NCBI GenBank assembly: GCA_029582265.1
Contig: CM055819.1
Span: 40,786,761 to 40,850,760 of the forward strand
DNA: 64,000 nucleotides
DNA from: Zoroaster sp. YZ-2022
Taxonomy: Eukaryota > Echinodermata > Asteroidea > Forcipulatida > Zoroasteridae
Direction: 5' to 3'
Below the pieces are notes generated by a model, which saw only the letters and a list, made by a program, of their open reading frames with translations, was not told the DNA's origin and ran no database searches. Positions 1 through 9,021 of this stretch are shown one piece after another. Every line of letters begins with the position of its first letter. Within the stretch, counting starts at the first letter, position 1. The position numbers and the translations under genes were made by a program.

Positions 1-85
1 TAGAATATCCGTCGTTCTTTTTCCTTTAGTACCTGCCATTCTATCACAAACACCATCACGCAAGGATCCACAATGTAGACTGTCC

Positions 86-581
86 ATGTTTGAGCCTACT
101 AGTGTTACGGAGATCAAGAAACTCATCATGAAATCGCCATCAAAATCATGTGAACTTGATCCAGTGCCAACTTCGCTAATAAAACAAAATATTGATGTGT
201 TTGCTAAGTATATCACAATTATTGTAAAACAGATCTCTTTCTTCCGGTTGTTTCCTAATAGCCAGAAGGTTGCTCATGTTAAACCACCCTAAAGAAACCC
301 AATTTGGACAAGGAAGTTTTCAAAATTACCGACCAGTAGCGAATTTAAAGTACCTTTGAAAACAATCGAGCGAGTTGTTTCATCACGGATCTCTGACCAT
401 GTTCGTGCTAATAACCTGTCGGACACATTTCAGTCAGCCTACAAACCATTTCATGGAACGGAAACTGCTCTTCTTCGCGTCAACAATGACATTTTATCTG
501 CCATGGATGAGGGGAAAATCACTGCATTAGTTTTGTTAGACTTAAGCGCCGCTTTTGACACTGTCGATCATAAAATCCTTC
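86..581 (+). pseudogene. LINE reverse transcriptase, N-terminal half (broken)
   Basis: This encodes the start of the RT domain of the CR1/L2-like LINE. The first piece (86-292) carries a KSCELDPVPTSLIKQ-like block, which in this group precedes the RT fingers. The second (356-581) carries SAYKPFHGTETALL and the first catalytic aspartate block LDLSAAFDTVDH at about 533-568. Between them the reading frame is lost by a small deletion near 318-325 and a TGA near 357, so the conserved NYRPVA region is only readable by changing frame. The reading frame runs into the SINE at 582, where translation becomes meaningless. No start codon is assigned because the piece is internal to a longer polyprotein. 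Confidence 0.85.
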
Positions 582-945
582 TCTCCCGTGGCCGAGCGGT
601 CTAGCTTACCGGATTCAAGTTCTGGTGTTAGCAACATAATGTGGGTTCGAATCACGGCCGTGACACTTGTGTCCTTGAGCAAGACACTTAATCATAATTG
701 CTTCTCTCCACCCAGGGTTAAATGGGTACCTGTAAGGGCAGAGTTGGTTGATTAGCCTATATGCGCTGTAATGGCAGCAATTGAGCTGTATACTCCCCAG
801 GGAGCTGAGATGGTTTCAGGAATGATTTATGAGCCTTATGAGCCTGATGAGCAGGGATAATAATATAATGCGCCTTGAGCACCACTTAGTTGGTGGATAC
901 GTGCGCTATATAAATCCACACATTATTATTATTATTATTGTTATT
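582..945 (+). mobile_element. tRNA-derived SINE inserted in the LINE reverse transcriptase
   Basis: The 5' head resembles a tRNA. A pol III A box (TGGCCGAGCGG) lies at 589-599 and a B box (GGTTCGAATCA) at 644-654, about 45 bases apart. The body follows with CTTGTGTCCTTGAGCAAGAC and CACCCAGGGTTAAATGGGTA, a conserved central segment seen in many marine invertebrate SINEs (recognised from general knowledge; possibly one of the Meta-type domains). The 3' end, from CGCCTTGAGC at 871 through GGTGGATACGTGCGC to the (ATT)n tail, matches the 3' end of the host LINE at 2119-2190. It interrupts the RT frame between residues DTVDHKIL and YHLGIHD. No clean target-site duplication is visible. Two distorted copies lie near 38.1-38.5 kb. 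Confidence 0.85.
589..654 (+). promoter_or_regulatory. Internal RNA polymerase III promoter (A and B boxes) of the SINE
   Basis: The A box is TGGCCGAGCGG (589-599) and the B box GGTTCGAATCA (644-654). Both match tRNA-type internal promoter consensus, with spacing in the usual range. They belong to the SINE, and the sequence between them does not fold as a normal tRNA, so this is not annotated as a tRNA gene. Confidence 0.7.
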
Positions 946-1377
946 CAATATCATCTTGGAATACATGACACAGCCCTGGATTGGTGTAAGTCCTACCTTT
1001 TAAATAGGCCTCAGCATGTTTGTATTGGTAACGCTATCTCTGAGCCAGTTACTCTGGACTATTCTGTACCCCAAGGCTCTGTGCTCGGCCCACAGTGGTT
1101 TACTGTTTATACCTTTCCAGTTCGTGATATCATTTTGAAGTATAATTTAAATTACCATGTTTACGCTGATGACACGCAGCTTTACATTACTTTTAAATCT
1201 TCTCAAGAACCTGCTGATTCCTGCATTAAAACACTGGAGAAATGTATTCAAGAGATTCGAAGTTGGATGAGACATAACTTCCTGAAATTGAACGATGAAA
1301 AAACAGAATTTGTTCTATTTGGATCACGTCAGCAATTGTCTAAAGTTTCTCTTCCATTTATTAATATAATTGGTGAC
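946..1377 (+). pseudogene. LINE reverse transcriptase, palm region with YADD (broken)
   Basis: This continues the CR1/L2-like RT after the SINE. From about 946 the frame reads YHLGIHDTALDW, then SVPQGSVLGP (the primer-grip side motif of this group) and the catalytic YADDTQLY, with YADD encoded at 1162-1173. After it come SSQEPADSC and a helix ending WMRHNFLKLNDEKTE, the usual segment after the active site (normally ending in NKTE). An in-frame stop at 1384-1386 and a frame change near 1370-1390 end this piece. The catalytic aspartates are intact, but the protein is split from its N-terminal half by the SINE and from its C-terminal part by the frameshift. Confidence 0.88.
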
Positions 1378-2030
1378 TGCAGATAACCCCTTATTACATG
1401 CACGTAATTTGGGTAAAAAGTTAGTATTTGACTCGACAATGACTTTAAAACCACATATCTCCAACATTGTTCGCATATCATCATTTCATATCAGAAATAT
1501 AAGCCGAATTAGAAAATACTTGAATAAAAGTGTTGCTGAACAAATTATACATGCATTTGTCACATCACGGCTCGATAACGGGAATGCTCTCCTTTATGGT
1601 CTTCCGCAGAATCAAATATCTCGTCTTCAGCACATACAAAACACAGCAGCTCGTGTTGTGACTTTGTCCAGAAAAGTCATGCCATATCACGCCAATCTTG
1701 AAAGAACTGCACTGGCTTCCTGTTTCACAGAGAATTGTTTTTAAACTTATGCTAATTGTTCACAAATCTTTTAATAACATTGCTCCAATTTATATTTCTG
1801 AACTACTTAAAGTCTACACCATCACGCAATTTGCGCTCCAGCAACATGTCACCCTCAAGGAACCAACTTCAAAACGGAACTGGGGTGATAGGTCGTTTTC
1901 TGCCGCAGCTCCGAGACTCTGGAATCATCTTCCAACTAAACTCAAATCTTGTCATAGTATAACCAGATTCAAGTCGATGCTTAAAACTCATCTTATGTCA
2001 CAACTCTTCAAAGATGATGTATATTTGTAA
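1378..2030 (+). pseudogene. LINE reverse transcriptase, C-terminal region (broken)
   Basis: This is the region downstream of the RT palm in CR1/L2-like elements, in two frames. From 1378 to about 1744 it has LGKKLVFDSTMTLKPHIS, then SSFHIRNISRIRKYL and FVTSRLDNGNALLYGLP. A frameshift near 1695-1740 moves the frame, and 1698-2030 gives LHWLPVSQRIVFKLM, NNIAPIYISELLKVY and a final RLWNHLPTKL block, ending at a stop at 2028-2030. These blocks typically end the ORF2 protein of this group, so the stop is probably the natural one. Confidence 0.85.
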
Positions 2031-2118
2031 TTGCATTGTAGGTACATGTATCTCGGTACATAATTTGTTTTCCTATGCTATCATTGTATATTGTTTGTAT
2101 TAATGTTTTCTTTTGTTT

Positions 2119-2190
2119 CGCCTTGAGCGCCCAGCAGGGTGGATATGTGCGCGCTAAAAATCTTATTATTATTATTATTATTATTATTAT
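2119..2190 (+). repeat. LINE 3' recognition tail and (ATT)n microsatellite
   Basis: The terminal segment starts CGCCTTGAGC, continues with GGTGGATATGTGCGC and ends in about nine ATT units. The same order is found at the 3' end of the SINE (871-945). In stringent LINEs the 3' end is what the reverse transcriptase recognises. Confidence 0.8.
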
Positions 2191-2570
2191 ATGGATAGGC
2201 TGTTTCTAGTTTTCCGTTTATTTTCCCTCATAAGTCTTTTTAGCATTAATCACACCTTGGTTTTTACATACTTTTAGGATGTCATTTTCTGATACATCTG
2301 TTGGGATACCAGTGATTACACCTTTACTTTGAGTTTGTGATTTTGCAAATTCGGCGGTTACTGTCCCCTGGTCTATAATTGTATTATTGTTTTAAGTTGT
2401 TTTGCTTGGGCTGGGGTGTAACAGCATATCGTGATCCCTCCTTGATTATTTTTAGTTACGGTTTTTATTATGTCCTTTCCTATTTTGTTTAGTGCTTTTT
2501 CGATTTTTATCGGGTTTAGTTTAGCAAGTTCTGATTCAATGGTATTGCTTACCTTGATTAGCTTCTAGGG
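2191..2570 (-). pseudogene. Non-LTR retrotransposon ORF1 (gag-like) remnant
   Basis: Reading the minus strand from 2570 downward gives ELAKLNPIKIEKALNKIG, KNNQGGITICCYTPAQAK, then GVITGIPTDVSENDILKV and KNQGVINAK. This order (an NPxKIxKAL block, a block rich in beta-strand residues, then a GVI..xPxDVSExDIL block) is that of the RRM-like gag protein (ORF1) of Jockey/CR1-type LINEs. At least two shifts (near 2395 and in the A run near 2245) and a stop break it. It ends exactly where the (ATT)n tail of the plus-strand LINE stops at 2190, so the LINE either inserted into this older element or a deletion joined the two. Assignment is by motif order only. Confidence 0.6.
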
Positions 2571-2589
2571 AATAGTAGAATGTTTATCG

Positions 2590-4283
2590 TATTAGGCCTA
2601 CTGGTCAAAATTGAAATTGGAAATCAAATTTCGCGCCACACCCAAAGAAACGCTCACGTCACACAAAAAAGTCAAGAATTCAAGCCGCAGCAGAGTACGT
2701 CTTCACGTATCGAAGTCCAGACACGAAGTTCGAATGAAGCGGTTTGCCGATGCAGCTCCTAAGTAGTATTTGCTGGGATTATGCGTAGAATGGGAAGTGT
2801 TCCGATTGGTGCCACTGTTGCGTGATGCGTTGTGATTGGTTGCCACCGTGGCATTGTTCTTGTGTGTGTTTCCTGCTGTGTGTGAGTTGCCTGCTCGCTG
2901 AGGCGTGTCAGTTGACAGTGAGGTGTGAGTGTTGGTGGATGGTAGGATTGAATGCCAAATGTTGCTGATGAAAAAGCCGATGTCCTGGGGGACAGTGTCA
3001 TGTTTATGAATCTCAATAGCCTCTCTGATGATACGACGGTGTACCAGTGCTTTTCCGGGCTATGATCTTTGCATTTTGCCAGTCAATTATGTGGCCTTAT
3101 GTTCATTGAGTTGGTCGTAGTCTCTGCCGGTCTCGCCACGTACACTTTACCACAAGTGCAAGGAATTCGCAAACCCAGCTTGACGGCTGGGATCATGTCT
3201 GTCCTTGTGGGTGTGTAACTTCGTTTCCAACTTGTTTCGAGTCCGGTAGTAGATCTTAATGTCAGCTTCCCTCAGGATACGCTGAATTTTGTGTGAAGTG
3301 TGGCTAATGTACGGTAGACGGCAATACGTTTTTCGGTTGCGTCAGAGGATCGTGGAGCGTTCCTATTCAGGAGGAACTTAAGCTTATCAGGTCTGTACCC
3401 ATTGTCTCTTAACACGGCGTTAAGATGTTTCAACTCGGATGGCAAGTGCTCTTTATCACTGATAGTGTGCCCTTCGAAGTAGGGTGCGATTCAAAGAGGA
3501 TTTCACGGATGGTGGGTGGAACGACCGGGCATTTAGGTAGCGGTCTGTGTGTATGTTTTCTGTAAACCGAATGCCCAAGTGAGCCATCAGCCCGTTTAGA
3601 AATGAGTACATCAAGGAAAGGCAACGAGTCGGATGTCTCAGTTTCCATGGTGAATTGAATGCTCGGAATTTGCTGGTTGAGGTGACCGAGGAAGTCACTC
3701 AGTTTGTCGGAACCGTGCTGCCAAATGATGAAAGTATCATCTACGTATCGAAGCCATAGTTTGGGTTTGTATCGTGCCGTATCGAGGGCTTTCTGTTCGA
3801 AATCTTCCATGAAGATGTTTGCTAGACCGGGGATATTGGGATCCCATTGAGTGCCCAAAGACTGTTGATAGTAAGTCTCTCCATTGGAAGTATGTGGATT
3901 TCACATATTGAAAGTAGATCAACGATTTGATCTGGCGTTAGGCTGGTTCGTTCCGGGAGCGTGCTATCATGTTCGAGAATCAACTTGGTTACGAGGATAG
4001 CCTCGTCTGTCGGTACATTGGTGAATAATGACTTGACGTCAAAACTCACTAGCATGTAGGAAGGCTGCAATATGATTCCTTTATGATGTTGATAAACCCT
4101 TCTGAATTGGGTACAGGTGGGGCGTCTTACCAATGAGTGGGGTGTAAGAGCTTTGTCATGTTGGGCGAGGTTATAATGGGGAACCTCGATGAGACAATCG
4201 GTCGGAACGGTCTGTCTGGTTTATGAATCTTTGGTAGGCCAAAGAATCTTGGGCATTTCGAGCTGGACGGAGGTGCCTGTATA
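2590..4283 (-). pseudogene. Penelope-like element: reverse transcriptase plus GIY-YIG endonuclease (decayed)
   Basis: Penelope-like retroelements encode one protein with a telomerase-related RT and a C-terminal GIY-YIG nuclease. On the minus strand the order is FGLPKIHKPDRP and PIVSS (about 4245-4190), LVSFDVKSLFTNVPTDEAI (about 4050-3990), MGSPISPVLANIFMED-like residues (about 3860-3800), the catalytic RYVDDTFIIW (about 3745-3720) and LPFLDVLISKR (about 3620-3590). A broken GIY-YIG segment with a CGKVYV-like core follows near 3180-3130, then TMPRWQPITT-type sequence to about 2760. Several frame changes and stops make it inactive. The minus-strand copy begins abruptly at 4283, exactly where a plus-strand direct repeat starts, so it lacks its N-terminus. 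The extent at the 3' end is approximate. Confidence 0.85.
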
Positions 4284-4417
4284 GTTCTCCCTTGAACCTT
4301 TCTCACTTAACGAAGGTTGAGATACGAGTTGTGCGATACGGTTCTTTTCAGAACCTGTACCTCAGCTTCACATTAGTTGAGATAAACACATGGTGTTACC
4401 GCAAACCGAAACGATAT
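4284..4417 (+). repeat. 134-bp direct repeat, copy A (Penelope pseudo-LTR-like)
   Basis: This starts GTTCTCCCTTGAACC and ends ACGATAT. It is nearly identical to 4936-5069; by eye I see one difference, CACATTAG against CACGTTAG. The pair flanks a Penelope N-terminal coding piece, as terminal repeats (pLTRs) of Penelope-like elements do. The first 45 bases also resemble the coding stretch at about 4880-4930. Confidence 0.85.
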
Positions 4418-4429
4418 CGATATTCCACC

Positions 4430-4859
4430 ATGCAAAGCCTCAAAACTTATATCAGAACGCTCTACGGTGAGCGCACTAACAGACTTGTCAAGTTATATCA
4501 ACGCTCTTGTACCAGACGTTGTAAGGCTCGTCAATGACCTGACATTTCTGAAGAGATGCCGAGATGCAAACGTAGTCCCGAAGGGCTTCCGCCTACGAGA
4601 CCCTATCCAAAATAACAATTCTGCTCGAATCGTACATACAGCTGGTAAAGCTCTCCTCCGAAAACAGATTGCCTCCACCCGTTGTTGCCTATCCCGTACC
4701 GATGATGAAATCAAGAGAAGCAGAGCTAGTCTCCGTAAGACTATGCTCACAACCGATTATGACAAGATATCCGCCCTCACGGATAAGTCCTTATCGTTTA
4801 CCTTCGAATCCACTAAAAAGAAGCAAATCCGTCAATTTGAACGCCACTCATCCAAATAG
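4430..4859 (+). pseudogene. Penelope-like element N-terminal coding piece
   Basis: This is the N-terminal part of a Penelope-like polyprotein. An ATG at 4430, in the context CACCATGCAAAG, opens MQSLKTYIRTLYGERTNR. The frame then shifts by one near 4470-4500 and continues to 4859 as LVNDLTFLKRCRDANVVPKG, RKTMLTTDYDKI and TKKKQIRQFERH. The FLKRCRDANVVPKGFRLR and KKKQIRQFE blocks are typical of the region before the RT in this group. A stop at 4857-4859 is followed by a further frame (about 4880-4930) resembling the next conserved stretch. It then meets direct repeat B. The RT is missing here but is present on the opposite strand to the left, so the locus is two partial copies joined head to head. 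Confidence 0.75.
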
Positions 4860-4935
4860 TAATGGGGTGCGTTTCGTCCCTGAACCATATTTCTCACTTA
4901 GCGACAGTAGAGAAAAAACGAGTTGCCCAAAATTG

Positions 4936-5069
4936 GTTCTCCCTTGAACCTTTCTCACTTAACGAAGGTTGAGATACGAGTTGTGCGATACGGTTCTTTT
5001 CAGAACCTGTACCTCAGCTTCACGTTAGTTGAGATAAACACATGGTGTTACCGCAAACCGAAACGATAT
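4936..5069 (+). repeat. 134-bp direct repeat, copy B (Penelope pseudo-LTR-like)
   Basis: This is the second copy of the 4284-4417 repeat, 652 bases downstream in the same orientation. It begins GTTCTCCCTTGAACC and ends ACGATAT. After it the sequence no longer matches the Penelope element, so this marks the right edge of the compound locus. Confidence 0.85.
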
Positions 5070-5597
5070 ATATTGGAACCAGACAAAATTTCCCATACAC
5101 AATGTATGGTGGCCAAGAGAGGCCTTACAAATCGGGCAAACGTTCATAACCCTAATTAACACTCGTTGTACAGCAGAATTCCAATCGATCCATCAAAATA
5201 AATAAATAAACATGCAGGCACGCAGATCTGAGGCGACACGCGGAGAACAGAAACCGGAGACCTTTTTTGGACTTGCGCTTATGGTTTAAAGAATTTTGTT
5301 TAATAGGTCAAAACATTTACTGTAGTACACTCAATTTTCATCAATAATTTATGAGTACAACAGTATTTATCTGCAGTTTGTTGTGGGCCACAAGCTATAA
5401 TTTTTTTATTAAGATAGCAAAAAATAGTAATTTGCAATGAGTACACCTACCTACAAGAACATGTCTTGTTGTACAGTGTATAAAGAACAAAAAAGGGGTT
5501 CAGTTGGCACATAAAATGAAATAGGGCCGACATTAAAATTAAATATTTCTTAAAAACAATTTTTCAAAAGCATGCATGATTTCATGAGTTCAAGATT
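5070..5597. other. Non-coding stretch, nothing recognised
   Basis: AT-rich sequence with a short AAATAAATAAAT run near 5200 and no open frame or repeat that I can assign. Confidence 0.5.
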
Positions 5598-5782
5598 CAG
5601 CGGCGGAGCTATGAGGGGCCTGGGGTAACATGCCCCCACAAAGTGCTCCCCTGGTGCATGCCCCCACGAAAAATCCCGGTAGTGCCCCAAAACAGAAAAG
5701 AAAAGAAAAGGGAAAACCCATACCCTTGGGTCCCCACTGAAAAGCAATGCCCCCCACTGAAAAAGTCCTGGCTACGCCGCTG
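5598..5782. mobile_element. Small inverted-repeat element (MITE-like)
   Basis: The 185-bp element starts CAGCGGCGGAGC and ends GCTACGCCGCTG, which read inward as inverted repeats (CAGCGGCGNAGC at both ends). It is more GC-rich than its surroundings and holds repeated TGCCCCC and CCCACTGAAAA words. It encodes nothing convincing. I could not find a clear target-site duplication, so the superfamily is left open. Such ends are typical of non-autonomous cut-and-paste elements. Confidence 0.55.
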
Positions 5783-6223
5783 GAATCAAGAAACAATCAA
5801 GTTTCAATTAAACAAGCAACAAAACCCAAATAAACCGTCCTTTGTAAATTATCTTGTAAAGTGTATCATGTGCCTTTTGTACAAGGAAAAACAAAAGTGA
5901 CAAAACAGACTTAAACAATAACAAAAACAGTATAATCTAATTGTAATAAACAATTATAGTTATGTCTATATATAATGCTGAAAATATGTCGTGCAATTAT
6001 TGTTTTAATAACACATTGTGTTGAATAAATAAATATAAAAAAGATGGTGTTTGCAATACAAACTAAGTACCGGTATAATAACTTGATCATACATTTTATT
6101 GTAATGGAAGAGTTCAATTGGCCGATAATTCATAATTGATAGAAACAAGAACAGATCACTTGATGATGGTTAAAGATATTGCATTTATATTTTGAGTGGA
6201 ATAAAATTTTAAAAATCACAATA
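5783..6223. other. AT-rich non-coding stretch
   Basis: Very AT-rich with many short A and T runs. I see no coding or repeat signal beyond low complexity. Confidence 0.5.
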
Positions 6224-6720
6224 ATTAAATGATACCCTTGTTAATAGAATCCTTGTCTTTAATTGAGTGAATTGTACCTGTGCCGTATTTGAGCAGAGCC
6301 GTACACCAACGCACGTATATGAGTGGAACATGATTTTCATAAAAATATTAAAAATACACATACTTCAAAAAATCTCAAAAAATCATAAGAATTAAATAAA
6401 ACCCTTGTTAATACAATCCTAATGTTTAATTGCGTGAATTGTACCTAAGTAGTACTTAAAATTCCAAAATCTCAAATCGACCCGTGGTGTTTGACCAAAA
6501 ATACAGCTGTACAACGCATTGAGTAGAGCCGTACACAACGCACGGATATGAGTGGAACATGTTTTTCATAAAAATATTAAAAATATAAATAGTTGTCCAA
6601 AAATTCACAAGAATTAAATGAAACACTTGTTAATAGAATCCTAGTCTTTAATTGAGTGAATTGTACCTAATTAGTACTTAAAAACCAAAATCGCTCTGTG
6701 GTGTTTGTTTCCTACCGATT
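6224..6720. repeat. Three-unit imperfect tandem repeat
   Basis: Three units start with ATTAAAT at 6224, 6391 and 6613. Each continues ACCCTTGTTAATA (ACACTTG in the third), then CTTTAATTGAGTGAATTGT. Units one and two also share CAACGCAC..ATATGAGTGGAAC. The second unit is about 55 bases longer, with an extra block containing GTGGTGTTTG that recurs in unit three. No coding content. Confidence 0.75.
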
Positions 6721-7116
6721 GCACCTTCCTTTTACCTACATGCACATCTCATGGTTGAGTTAAACCGAACGTTATGTCAATAGTTCTGTAATGTACGTAT
6801 GTCGAGTTGTCTTGCAAAAAGCTAAAAGGACTTAAACAAGTCATTTTCACACTTTTTCAGCGCCCTCTTTCGTTTCAGAGCTCTCTTCGGATCCTTGTTC
6901 GCCAGAAGCAATCGACTCATGGTGTTTGGAAATTAACCTCTACCTTTTTAGTATTAGCTATTGCATGTACCAGTTGCATACAAAAGACGTAGAGATACCA
7001 CATCGAGCCCTTGCCTGCAGACAGAGCGATAATGCTAATTACGCTCACTCAGTGGCACGCTTGGAATGTCCTCGGAATGTTTCGGGTAAAATCTGCAAAC
7101 CTCCCAAAACCGTTAT

Positions 7117-7415
7117 CAGCGGCTCATATTTTTTTACACCGCAGCGACGGGTTTTGTGCAGCAAAAGTGCCAATTCCGGTCTTGAGAGAGACTACGAAAC
7201 CCTAGGCGCGCGACGATCAGAAAACTCCAAGCTGCAGTCGACCATGGCGCTCTGCAGTGGAACCTGCGAGCCATTCCTCTCCGTTGATGGTAGGTTTTTG
7301 CGTGTCGAAATTCCCTTCGCGCATGCGTGCTGAATGGGTTCATAGTCTTGACACAAGGGCGAAATGCGTACAAAACCCGTCGCTGCGGTGTAAAACAAAA
7401 ATACGCCAGCGGCTC
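7117..7415. mobile_element. MITE-like element with 26-bp inverted repeats and possible 9-bp target duplication
   Basis: Inverted arms at 7132-7157 and 7370-7395 match over 26 bases (inner part CGCAGCGACGGGTTTTGT). The nonamer CAGCGGCTC occurs directly on both sides, at 7117-7125 and 7407-7415, just outside T/A-rich ends. A 9-bp duplication would fit Mutator-like elements, with 8 bp fitting hAT. The interior (about 210 bases) is GC-richer and has no transposase. An ATG with a good context at 7244 followed by a GTAGGT lies inside, but is better explained as part of the element. Confidence 0.6.
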
Positions 7416-7596
7416 TGGATCGTCAAAATTGTATAGCACCAGCTACGATGGGTGATTTACGATTGGCGCGAAATTATTGAACCGTTTTTATACCTTTAAA
7501 AATCTATAGGAAACTAAAGTTAAACGAAGTTTAACAAAGCGCCAAAGTTGCACAAATGCCTGCCCAATAATGAATTTGAATGACTAAATACGCGCT

Positions 7597-7723
7597 GCGA
7601 ATTTGAATGCTGTTCGAGTGGATTGTTCAATTGGATGGTTATTTTGTTTAAATCGCATGACGCAAGACTATTGCTTACTCATAAAAATTAAATTGGATGA
7701 TTTTGAGCAGCATTCAATTTCGC
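7597..7723. repeat. Short inverted repeat (16 bp arms)
   Basis: GCGAATTTGAATGCTG (7597-7612) pairs with CAGCATTCAATTTCGC (7708-7723) with one mismatch. The spacer is about 95 bases. CGCGCTG is also present on both sides of the pair. Possibly the core of a small element. Confidence 0.45.
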
Positions 7724-8229
7724 GTGAAACAGAATGACGCGCTGTTTAAATTGGCTGCTTATTTGCCGAAATTGACTGGGAAAACCTGTAATAAATATCC
7801 CGCCATATAATATTTTAATGCAGACTGCTAAACAATCTTCATGACGATTTCTTAATGTTTCATCCATCTGGTTTTCAAGAAATATATCATAAAAACTAAC
7901 CTGCGAAACAGTTTCATCACAATAGGTGTGCACGTCGATTGTAAATTAGCTTTTTGATTTCCGTCAGCAAAAACTGAGGAATTTGGTTTTAAAAATTATA
8001 AAATATAGTTTTTTATATGGTGTAACTAGAAATTCCCGCCTAAATACTCATATTTCCCTGAAGCTGAACCTTTCAGCAACATTTTGATACCAAAAAGTAG
8101 CTGCGACCACTTGCAACCTGCGATTTTGTAGCTATATAAATAAGTTACCGTACCCCATCCCATGATTTTTAACCCATTTTCATAACTTGACTGTGAGCAG
8201 CGCGCGCCACCCAGTGAAACTGATAGGAC

Positions 8230-8903
8230 TTAACCCTCCTGGGCCAGTAAACTTTACACTAACGCGTGAGTGGATGTATTGCAATACACACATAAAGTAA
8301 TGGTGTCTAGAATGACTAAAACATAATACAGGGTTTGCCCATGATGTTTTTATGTTTGTTTCACTATTTACAAGTATATATGGGCCCTAATATTTAAAAA
8401 AAAATTGTGGGTGGGGGTGGACGATGGGGAAGGAAATACACATACTGTACAAATTATTCTAGTAACAGATGCTTTATTTACATTATTTACACCATTTACA
8501 TGTAGCTCTCACTTACATCAATAACATCCACACAACTAGATACATAAAAGCTGTTTTACAACCAACCAGTGGCGCAGCAATCATCAAAAGTGTGTGTGTG
8601 CAAACTGGTGTGTGTATTCCAATACACCACTCACCATGGAGGAAGTTTTCTCCATGCACCTCACTAAGCTATTCTTGGCACACAGCAAAACACACACAGA
8701 CCCTATGCAAACAGATCATTATGCGAGATTTCACATGCAACCCGATACACCTTCAACTCCAGCACACTCCTACATGTAGGGTGGGTCAAAGGTGACAAAG
8801 TCAAGTGGTGTCTGGTTTTTTGGTCGAGTATTAAAGGGGCAGTGCAAAACAAAACCACTTTTTGAGAACTGCAGTACATCCACTCCCTCCTAGGAGGGTT
8901 TAA
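8230..8903. mobile_element. Possible piggyBac-like non-autonomous element (long MITE)
   Basis: The left end reads TTAACCCTCCTGGG at 8230. The right end read inward is TTAAACCCTCCTAGG. Both are followed a little further in by GAGTGGATGTA(T/C)TGCA. TTAA plus CCC termini fit piggyBac elements, which always target TTAA. The extra A at the right end makes the match imperfect. The interior holds T/G-rich repeats (GTGTGTGTGC) and no transposase. It shares the CCCTCCT end with the clearer element at 21,071-21,391. Confidence 0.45.
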
Positions 8904-9021
8904 TTATTCCCTTGCGGTTTCCGCTTCATAAACAAAGGCAATTAAGTCTTATGAAATGATAGCCATGATAAACAATTGTGCAGTTAAAATTGTTATCAGT
9001 GTCTTTATAGTGGGAAGCAAG

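Larger units (their letters stand above)
1..2190 (+). mobile_element. CR1/L2-like non-LTR retrotransposon (LINE), 5' end outside window
   Basis: This is the 3' part of a LINE that copies itself by target-primed reverse transcription. Decayed reverse transcriptase pieces run from 86 to 2030, followed by a roughly 130-base 3' UTR and a tail of about nine ATT units ending at 2190. The RT signatures (LDLSAAFDTVDH, QGSVLGP, YADDTQLY) and a C-terminal block ending in RLWNHLPTKL and RFKSMLKTHL are those of the CR1/L2/Jockey group. The (ATT)n tail fits that group. The copy is dead: it has several frameshifts and stops and is split by a SINE at 582-945. The element continues beyond the left edge, so the endonuclease part is not visible. 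The exact clade is uncertain without a tree. Confidence 0.88.

Noticed and set aside
582..660. tRNA gene suggested by A and B boxes
   Set aside because: The head is followed by a SINE body and LINE-like tail, and the intervening bases do not form a proper cloverleaf.
2580..3016. Short open frames as separate genes (2580-2762 plus, 2759-3016 minus)
   Set aside because: The minus frame is the decayed tail of the Penelope-like protein in one of its frames, and the plus frame is its shadow.
4400..4415. GAAAC in the 134-bp repeat as part of a hammerhead core
   Set aside because: No CTGANGA strand or stem II is found upstream at the right distance.
7244..7289. First coding exon (ATG in good context, GTAGGT donor)
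   Set aside because: It lies inside a small inverted-repeat element with a possible target duplication, so the signals are more likely accidental.
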